Source: JBEEMU01 sp043778315 (lineage in GTDB: Bacteria; Bacteroidota; Bacteroidia; Chitinophagales; Saprospiraceae). From it: a DNA stretch of 13,245 bases. Of this stretch, positions 8,417-13,245 are shown in pieces. The stretch lies in assembly GCA_043778315.1 (NCBI GenBank), contig JAYWGJ010000402.1:1-13245 (forward strand), written 5' to 3'. Both the position numbers and the translations under genes were made by a program. The notes beneath the pieces are model-generated. The model saw nothing but the letters and a program-made list of their open reading frames with translations. It was not told where the DNA came from and did not search any database. Position 1 is the first letter of the stretch; each line of letters begins with the position of its first letter.

Positions 8417-8448
8417 TTTGTTAAAACGCAAAAACGGAATAATATTTG
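8417..8448 (+). promoter_or_regulatory. Putative promoter of the MORN-caspase gene
   Basis: TTTG at 8417-8420 is followed after 20 bp by AATATTTG at 8441-8448, one mismatch from TAnnTTTG. It lies 46 bp before the ATG. There is no terminator between the hydrolase stop codon and this site, so some read-through is possible. Confidence 0.5.
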
Positions 8449-8494
8449 CATTTTATAAATTATTCTTAAATTAATATATAAAAACAAGACCTAT

Positions 8495-10048
8495 ATGAAA
8501 AAGAACCTTTTATTAGTGGGTATTTTGGCACTTTTGCCAATGCTCGCTTTCGCGCAACTCGGCGAATGCAAATCGGGCAACTGCTCCGAAGGCTACGGCA
8601 CTTATCGCTTCGCTAACGGCGACGTGTATATGGGCAACTTCAAGGACGGCAAACAGCACGGACAAGGTACGTTCGTTTGGGCGAGCGGCGACAAATACGA
8701 AGGCGAATGGAAGGACGGCTATCAAGACGGCTACGCTACGTTCACTTGGACGACGGGTCAGAGCAAAAACGGCTCGTGGAGTCAAGGGCAGTTTGTCCGC
8801 GAAATCACAGCCGCCGACGCAGCCGCAGCCGCAGCAGGTGGTACAGGCGCGCCGTTGCCTGGCAGCACTAAGCAACCCGCAGCCGTCGTGACGCGCACGG
8901 AGGTAAAACAAACGACCGAACCTGTACAAAATACAGCTACTAATCCGCCCGTAAAAACAAGCACCGCGCCCACGTCAGGTAGCGTTGCGGATACCGAAAA
9001 ACCGAGTATTTCTATCATTTCGCCGCAAGTAACACGCGGATTTGTGGTTTCTACCGTGGTGGAAACGATGGACGTGCGCGGCATCGCTTCTGACAATAAA
9101 GGCATCAGAGCAGTGCGCGTAAACGGTATGGTAGCTTGGTTGGGTGCGCCCAACAAGACAAAAACGACCTTCGAGGTTCCTGTAAGTTTGGTGGCTGGAC
9201 AAAATAAAATTTGGGTAGAAGCAGAGGATTTGGGAGGTAACAAAACCAAAGACGAATTTACGATTGACCGTAAAGACGCGCGTCCTGCCGCAACCGCCGA
9301 AGTCAAAAAACCACGCGAAGAAGTAGCGCCGCGCACCGTAGATAAAACAAAAGGCGCGGGATTTCGCACCGCTTTGGTGATTGGTAACGGTCATTATGAC
9401 AATATTCCACTCAAAAATGCAGTAAATGACGCGGACTCTATCGCGAACGAACTCCGCCGTCAAGGCTGGGAAGTGATGCACCATAGCGACCTCACGCAGG
9501 AGCAGATGGAAAGCGTAATCACCGAATTTGGTGAAAAAATTAAGAAAAAAGGCGGCGCAGGGCTATTTTATTATGCTGGTCACGGCGTACAACTCGACGG
9601 TAATAATTATTTAATACCGATGAAAGCGTCGATTAAAAAGCAAGCTGATGTGAAATATAAAGCCGTGAATTTGGGTTCGGTACTCGATGTATTTAACGAT
9701 GCAAACAACAAATTAAATATTGTGGTTTTAGACGCTTGTCGCGACAATCCGTTTGCGGAAAGCCGTGGCGTTAAAAAAGGCGATGGTTTAGCTCCGCTCA
9801 ATAACGCGCCTGTCGGTACGTTTGTGGCGTATGCCACTTCGCCTGGACAAGCAGCGAGCGACGGTGACGGCACGAACGGTTTATACACGCAAGAACTCCT
9901 AAAAGCAATGCGCGTAAACAATTTGACGCTCGAGGACGTGTTCAAAAAAGTACGCAAAAACGTGCGCCAGGCTTCGTCGGGTGCGCAAATCCCTTGGGAA
10001 AACAGCTCGATAGAAGGCACGTTTTACTTCCGTAGAACGGTACAATAA
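8495..10048 (+). CDS. Secreted MORN-repeat / Ig-like / caspase-fold (C14) protein
   Basis: The domain order is clear in the 517 residues. A signal peptide occupies 1-20 (cut after AFA). About three MORN repeats (about 32-54, 55-77, 78-100; pattern G-x-G-x-F/Y-x-W/F-x-x-G-x-x-Y-x-G-x-W/F) follow. An Ala/Pro/Thr-rich linker with an alanine run at 109-114 leads to a beta-sandwich Ig-like segment (about 168-258, opening EKPSISIISP). The peptidase C14 p20-like domain runs from about 290 to the end. The catalytic His is 363 in FYYAGHGVQ and the Cys is 415 in VVLDACRDNPF, so the dyad is intact. Downstream, YATSPGQAASDGDGTNGLYT is the usual S/G-rich segment. Bacterial homologues of this fold tend to cleave after basic residues, but the substrate here is unknown. 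Export to the periplasm or surface is inferred from the signal peptide. It is a single gene with its own promoter and terminator. Confidence 0.93.
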   Translation: MKKNLLLVGILALLPMLAFAQLGECKSGNCSEGYGTYRFANGDVYMGNFKDGKQHGQGTFVWASGDKYEGEWKDGYQDGYATFTWTTGQSKNGSWSQGQFVREITAADAAAAAAGGTGAPLPGSTKQPAAVVTRTEVKQTTEPVQNTATNPPVKTSTAPTSGSVADTEKPSISIISPQVTRGFVVSTVVETMDVRGIASDNKGIRAVRVNGMVAWLGAPNKTKTTFEVPVSLVAGQNKIWVEAEDLGGNKTKDEFTIDRKDARPAATAEVKKPREEVAPRTVDKTKGAGFRTALVIGNGHYDNIPLKNAVNDADSIANELRRQGWEVMHHSDLTQEQMESVITEFGEKIKKKGGAGLFYYAGHGVQLDGNNYLIPMKASIKKQADVKYKAVNLGSVLDVFNDANNKLNIVVLDACRDNPFAESRGVKKGDGLAPLNNAPVGTFVAYATSPGQAASDGDGTNGLYTQELLKAMRVNNLTLEDVFKKVRKNVRQASSGAQIPWENSSIEGTFYFRRTVQ

Positions 10049-10080
10049 TTATTTTGCAATATTATTATTTGAATTTATAA

Positions 10081-10122
10081 AAATCGTCAGACCGCTTTTG
10101 AGTGCGTCTGACGATTTTTTTT
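10081..10122 (+). terminator. Rho-independent terminator of the MORN-caspase gene
   Basis: ATCGTCAGAC (10083-10092) pairs perfectly with GTCTGACGAT (10106-10115), and flanking A/T pairs extend the stem. A run of eight T (10115-10122) follows. It lies about 35 bp after the stop codon. Confidence 0.9.
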
Positions 10123-10181
10123 GTTGCGATAAGCAACTTAATAGTTGATTTTACGCAAACGGACTACTTATTTCTTTTATT

Positions 10182-10356
10182 CTTTTTTCTTGATAAAAAA
10201 GAACCAAAAAATCAAGACTTATTAGACTTGTCAGGCTACTCTTCGCGAAAAAAGGGAACACAGCCCAAACTTGCAGCTCCCAAATGGTCGCGCTTCGAAC
10301 AGTGCGCTGTTTATCACCTTTTTACGCTCCGTTCCCGCCGACAACTCTAATAGGTC
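10182..10356. repeat. MITE/REP-like intergenic element with 17-bp inverted repeats
   Basis: GACTTATTAGACTTGTC (10216-10232) and GACAACTCTAATAGGTC (10340-10356) are inverted repeats matching at 15 of 17 positions. Inside them are GGGAAC/GTTCCC (10254-10259 with 10331-10336) and a small hairpin AACAG-TGCG-CTGTT (10298-10311). Immediately left is CTTTTTTCTTGATAAAAAAG (10182-10201), with CTTGAT (10189-10194) repeated inversely as ATCAAG (10211-10216). The head sequence and the CGCTTCGAACAGTGC core resemble a dispersed intergenic repeat I recall from many Bacteroidota genomes; that recognition is from memory. No transposase is encoded. Confidence 0.55.
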
Positions 10357-10499
10357 AGTCCCCAAACTCCTAAGCAATCGACCTTATTTTTATCTGGGTG
10401 AAGATAATAACTTTTAAATTTAACACCTATAATATAAAATGGCTCGTGTTTAGTATGATTTAATAAAATCAAAAAAGTAAAAATTACAAATCAAAAGCC

Positions 10500-10507
10500 T
10501 ATTTTTG
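10500..10507 (+). promoter_or_regulatory. Putative -7 promoter element of mltG
   Basis: TATTTTTG fits TAnnTTTG and lies 40 bp before the ATG. The -33 position (around 10477-10480) lacks TTG, so the match is one-sided. Confidence 0.35.
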
Positions 10508-10547
10508 TGGCGAAATATTAGAAAAATAAATTAATTCAAATCATAAT

Positions 10548-11594
10548 ATGAAACAAAAATCAAGCCTTATTGGAGGTATTTTTTTAGTGCTAATGGCAGT
10601 AGCTGCGTATTTTGGCTACGATTATTATGTAGATAATTATAGTAGCAACACGAATACCGTTGCGAATAAGTATTTGTATATCAAAAAAAATACAAGTTAT
10701 GATAGTTTGGTTGCGCAGCTAAAAAGCCAAAATTTGCTGATTGATGAGGCTACTTTTCGCGAAGTAGCGCACGAAGAAGGCTACGACCGCAGCCCTGTCC
10801 GCGCAGGACGGTTCGAAATTGCAGGCGGCATGGGCAACAAAAGTTTGGTGCGTTTACTGAAAGTAGGCAAGCAGTCGCCTGCGCGCGTGTCGTTTCACAA
10901 CAAACGGACGATGGCGGAAGTAGCAGGCTATTTAGGGCGCGTACTACAACCCGATTCGCTCGCGTTTTTGGCGACTTTCACCGACGCGCCTTACCTCAAA
11001 ACAAAAGGCTACACGACCGAAACGGTGATGACCGCTTTTATGGCGAATACCTATGAAATATTTTGGACGAGCGAACCCGCCGACGTGTTAGCGCGCATGA
11101 TAAAAGAACACGATAAGTTTTGGAACGCCGACCGATTAGCGCAAGTAAAAGCCTTAGGGCTTACGCCCGTGCAGGCATACACACTCGCGTCTATCGTCGA
11201 AAAAGAGACTTTGGCGGACGTAGAAAAGCAGCGTATTGCGGGCGTTTATTGGAATCGGTTGCAGCGCGGCATGAAATTAGAAGCTGACCCGACGGTAGTG
11301 TTCGCGACAGGGCAATTTGATTTGCGGCGCATTTTGAAGGAGCATTTAGCCGTCGACTCGCCGTACAATACCTATATGTACACTGGGCTGCCGCCCGGTC
11401 CGATTTATATGCCTTCGCCCAAAACCATCGATTATACGCTGAATTTGGAAAAGCACAACTACATCTTTTTTTGCGCAGCACCCGATAATAGCGGCACGCA
11501 CCGCTTTGCCGAAACGCTCGCGCAGCACAACGGCAACGCGAACGAATACCACAAATGGCTGAATACACAAGGCAGATTGGCTAATCAAAAATAA
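10548..11594 (+). CDS. mltG: Endolytic murein transglycosylase MltG (YceG-like)
   Basis: Membrane-anchored lytic transglycosylase that cuts nascent peptidoglycan strands and so helps set glycan length. The 348-residue product has an N-terminal membrane anchor (about 8-27), a LysM-like subdomain (about 43-110) and the YceG catalytic domain. The catalytic Glu lies in ASIVEKET at residue 218, the same number as in E. coli MltG. Other family landmarks are GVYWNRLQRGMKLEADPTV and YNTYMYTGLPPGPIYMPS, and the C-terminal CAAPDNSGTHRFAETLAQHN strand-helix is present. Length and motif order are normal for Bacteroidota members. The gene stands alone, after a repeat-bearing spacer. It converges with the TlpA-like gene, the two stop codons being only 8 bp apart. 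Confidence 0.95.
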   Translation: MKQKSSLIGGIFLVLMAVAAYFGYDYYVDNYSSNTNTVANKYLYIKKNTSYDSLVAQLKSQNLLIDEATFREVAHEEGYDRSPVRAGRFEIAGGMGNKSLVRLLKVGKQSPARVSFHNKRTMAEVAGYLGRVLQPDSLAFLATFTDAPYLKTKGYTTETVMTAFMANTYEIFWTSEPADVLARMIKEHDKFWNADRLAQVKALGLTPVQAYTLASIVEKETLADVEKQRIAGVYWNRLQRGMKLEADPTVVFATGQFDLRRILKEHLAVDSPYNTYMYTGLPPGPIYMPSPKTIDYTLNLEKHNYIFFCAAPDNSGTHRFAETLAQHNGNANEYHKWLNTQGRLANQK

Positions 11595-11602
11595 AAAGTC
11601 AC

Positions 11603-11983
11603 TTATTTCTTATCAATATACTTCTCCAACGTTTTCAGTAAGCGGTCTTTATATCCTTTTACCGTCGTATCATAGTCGCGGTCGGAGCGATAAACAACTT
11701 GTCCTTTGCCGTCGATAAGCATAAAGGTCGGGAACGAGTTAAGCATATATTTGTCCGCTTGCGCCTTGCCTTGCGCTTTGCTGAGGTAAAACTGCTGCCA
11801 AGTGATGTGATTTTTTTGCATCAAATCTTTGATTTTTTCGTTTTCGGAGTCGTAGGCGACCGATATAAAATTCACTTTATCGCCGTACTGCGTGTACACC
11901 TCCGCGAGGCGCGGCAACTCCGCTACGCAGGGTCCGCACCACGTTCCCCAAAAATCTACTAGCGTGTAGGCGTGTCCGCTCAC
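11603..11983 (-). CDS. Thioredoxin-like (TlpA-type) domain, 3' half of a split gene
   Basis: The 126-residue frame is a thioredoxin fold. It has VDFWGTWCGPC with the redox cysteines at residues 16 and 19, an E-x-P after them (AELPRL), and the cis-proline at 85 in SFPTFMLID. TlpA-type proteins of this kind reduce or oxidise periplasmic thiols. The GTG at 11983 is only the first available start: it has no Shine-Dalgarno sequence or signal peptide, and it begins in mid-fold. The same reading frame stays open upstream to a TAG at 11999-12001 and continues beyond it in the preceding frame with zero shift. This half is therefore best read as the C-terminal domain of the protein encoded by 11999-12805, lost or made by read-through depending on the fate of that TAG. 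Without the upstream part it would lack export. Confidence 0.8.
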   Translation of the reverse strand: MSGHAYTLVDFWGTWCGPCVAELPRLAEVYTQYGDKVNFISVAYDSENEKIKDLMQKNHITWQQFYLSKAQGKAQADKYMLNSFPTFMLIDGKGQVVYRSDRDYDTTVKGYKDRLLKTLEKYIDKK

Positions 11984-11998
11984 GGTGTTTTTAAGCAG

Positions 11999-12001
11999 CT
12001 A
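11999..12001 (-). other. In-frame TAG splitting the TlpA-like gene
   Basis: On the minus strand the frame reads ADSKT-TAG-LLKNTVSGHAYTLVDFWG. No base is gained or lost, and the joined product would be 400 residues, ending in TAA. The eight other genes whose 3' ends are in the window all stop with TAA, and none has an internal TAG. It may be a point nonsense mutation, a sequencing error or a read-through site. Confidence 0.8.
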
Positions 12002-12805
12002 TGTTTTGCTGTCGGCGAGCGCGGTGAGTTCCATACGCGAAAAATCGGCGGGCGGCACTAAGGCTTTATTGAGCGCGAGCAGGCTGTCGGTGAGCGGCTC
12101 TAAGTGAAAACTAACTGCCTTACCATTGTCAATACATTCAAAGAGGTATTTTTTCTTATTGATAGTGATGATAGGGTCTAATTGAACCCAGTGTCTAGTT
12201 ACCACATTATGCCCATTTTTATCTTTTACATCAACAAACCAATTTTTGATTCTCGTGCCATAAAAAGTACCACATTGTACATCATATTTTATGCTATCAA
12301 GCATCATTTCGCCTGCGTAATGACCAAATACGTCTATTTGAAAAGTAGTTCTGCCGTAGCTACTTGTACCTTTACCATTTTTATCTTTCTCTTCTTGTCT
12401 ATACCTTCTCAGTGTATAAGCACAAAGATTGACGTGATTAGGTAAACGCAAATAAATAATTTCGTTGGTACAATCTTCGTTGAATACAAACGGAATATTG
12501 GCATAAGGTTGGTATTTATCAAAATTGTAAGGTATAATCCATTTATTGCCTTTTTTATCAAAACCGACGACAAATTGAAACGGAAATCCACTGAATTTTA
12601 CTTCTAAGATTTTAGGGTCTTTCAATTGTGAGATATATTCACTTTGGCACTTATCCGCATTACCTACTATTTTTTCTACATAATTCCAACGATGTAATTT
12701 TTCTATATCTTCCGAAACAAATTGCAACGGCACATCTATGCCTTTGCTTTGCGCAAACAAGGCGCAAGGCAGCAGCAGCGCGCAGATAAAAAGGTTGATT
12801 TTCAT
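11999..12805 (-). CDS. Signal-peptide N-terminal domain of a TlpA-like protein (5' half of split gene)
   Basis: The 268-residue product starts with a signal peptide (1-18, LFA then Q19) and so is exported. I do not recognise the middle (about 20-245) as a named family; it is beta-rich in appearance, with several cysteines (53, 112, 128, 178 and 224, approximately). Its last residues (PPADFSRMELTALADSKT) resemble the lead-in to a TlpA thioredoxin domain, where a 'l-x-G-x-x-x-x-L' segment precedes the first strand. The thioredoxin domain follows in the same frame after a TAG. The joined protein would have the common Bacteroidota layout of signal peptide, lineage-specific domain and TlpA domain. 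The gene lies 24 nt after the cyanophycinase-like gene and may share its transcript. The middle (about 12119-12720) is markedly more AT-rich than both ends. Confidence 0.75.
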   Translation of the reverse strand: MKINLFICALLLPCALFAQSKGIDVPLQFVSEDIEKLHRWNYVEKIVGNADKCQSEYISQLKDPKILEVKFSGFPFQFVVGFDKKGNKWIIPYNFDKYQPYANIPFVFNEDCTNEIIYLRLPNHVNLCAYTLRRYRQEEKDKNGKGTSSYGRTTFQIDVFGHYAGEMMLDSIKYDVQCGTFYGTRIKNWFVDVKDKNGHNVVTRHWVQLDPIITINKKKYLFECIDNGKAVSFHLEPLTDSLLALNKALVPPADFSRMELTALADSKT

Positions 12806-12829
12806 AGGATTGAAAGATTACAAGGTTAT

Positions 12830-13245
12830 TTATAAGTCCACTAATTTATGTTTTTGCAAGTCGTAGTTTTGTCCTTGTGCCAATAAACTGAACCGCATAC
12901 CTGTGAATGAGAGCGGCTGCGCGACCGCGCTCGCGCTGTTGTGCGATAGGTTGTAGGGTTCGTAGAGGCAGACGATGCCCGAGCCGACGACCTCCAAAAA
13001 CCGCGCTTCCCGCACAATCACGCCCGTATCTTCGCCCAAACCGATACCAACTAACGAGTCGTTTTGCGCAACGGCGGCGGCGAGTCGCCCGAAGCGGCTG
13101 CGCTCCGTGAAATGCGAGTCCACGATGCTATTCGTCATCAAACCTAAGCCGCGAGAGAGCCGCGCCTGCCCCGTCATCAGGGCTTCGCCCGACTGTCCGC
13201 CGTATATCATCACCTCCGACATCATCATCGCGCCCGCGCTCGTGC
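12830..13245 (-). CDS. Cyanophycinase-like S51 serine peptidase (5'-truncated)
   Basis: The gene enters from the right edge, so only the C-terminal 137 or so residues are visible. Read on the minus strand, the first complete codons give TSAGAMMMSE. This is the S51 nucleophile motif (GTSAGA type), with the Ser codon at 13238-13240. Next come GLMTNSIVDSHFTERSRFGRL (His motif) and GIGLGEDTGVIV, both typical of cyanophycinase. The family hydrolyses beta-Asp-Arg or similar isoaspartyl dipeptide bonds; members are common in bacteria that make no cyanophycin, so the natural substrate is unclear. The ATG at 13228 is not the start, because it lies after the catalytic Ser. A 24-nt gap separates it from the split TlpA-like gene, suggesting one transcript. 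Confidence 0.88.
   Translation of the reverse strand, partial: TSAGAMMMSEVMIYGGQSGEALMTGQARLSRGLGLMTNSIVDSHFTERSRFGRLAAAVAQNDSLVGIGLGEDTGVIVREARFLEVVGSGIVCLYEPYNLSHNSASAVAQPLSFTGMRFSLLAQGQNYDLQKHKLVDL

Larger units (their letters stand above)
10123..10547. other. Gene-free spacer between terminator and mltG
   Basis: No credible coding frame is present. The spacer holds the inverted-repeat element at 10182-10356 (annotated separately). An AT-rich stretch with no recognisable feature follows (about 10360-10490), then a possible mltG promoter. Confidence 0.6.

Noticed and set aside
8782..9369. 195-codon minus-strand frame opposite the MORN-caspase gene
   Set aside because: It lies wholly within a gene with clear domains on the plus strand. 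Its openness follows from the codon usage of the real gene and it has no family motifs.
10102..10350. 82-codon plus-strand frame after the MORN-caspase gene
   Set aside because: It starts inside the terminator hairpin and runs through the inverted-repeat element. It has low-complexity A/T codons and no recognisable protein features.
11999..12001. Genome-wide reassignment of TAG to an amino acid
   Set aside because: About 3,000 codons of intact genes here contain no other in-frame TAG, and all intact genes with visible 3' ends stop with TAA. A local mutation, error or read-through is simpler.
12830..13245. Evidence for cyanophycin storage
   Set aside because: Only the C-terminal part of an S51 family member is visible and no cyanophycin synthetase is in the window. 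The family is widespread in organisms without cyanophycin.

Overview
The window looks like chromosomal DNA of a Bacteroidota bacterium, probably a Cytophagales-type lineage. The -7 boxes fit the Bacteroidota TAnnTTTG pattern, Shine-Dalgarno sequences are largely absent, and the intergenic DNA is very AT-rich. LeuRS and PurB have the look of Bacteroidota family members. Every intact gene whose 3' end lies inside the window stops with TAA. The species cannot be named from the sequence alone.

Layout, left to right. (1) The 3' part of a BrkB/YihY-type membrane protein gene (+), cut by the window edge. (2) A 470-bp gene-free, repeat-bearing AT-rich spacer ending in a purB promoter. (3) purB and leuS (+), 66 bp apart, closed by a strong bidirectional terminator. 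(4) A PitA-like phosphate transporter (-), convergent with leuS and carrying an unusual N-terminal signal peptide. (5) An alpha/beta hydrolase (+), divergent from pit, with a near-ideal promoter but no ATG/GTG/TTG start ahead of its oxyanion-hole motif. (6) A secreted MORN-repeat/Ig-like/caspase-fold (C14) protein (+) with its own terminator. (7) A roughly 500-bp spacer holding a MITE/REP-like element bounded by 17-bp inverted repeats. (8) mltG (+), the endolytic murein transglycosylase. (9) On the minus strand, a cyanophycinase-like S51 peptidase cut by the right edge, followed after 24 nt by a signal-peptide plus thioredoxin (TlpA-like) gene. That gene is split by one in-frame TAG.

Most genes are housekeeping: purine synthesis, leucyl-tRNA charging, phosphate uptake and peptidoglycan processing. 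There is no clear multi-gene defence or biosynthetic system. The items most worth checking are the in-frame amber codon in the TlpA-like gene, the start-less hydrolase, the bounded intergenic element at about 10182-10356, and the exported MORN-caspase protein.
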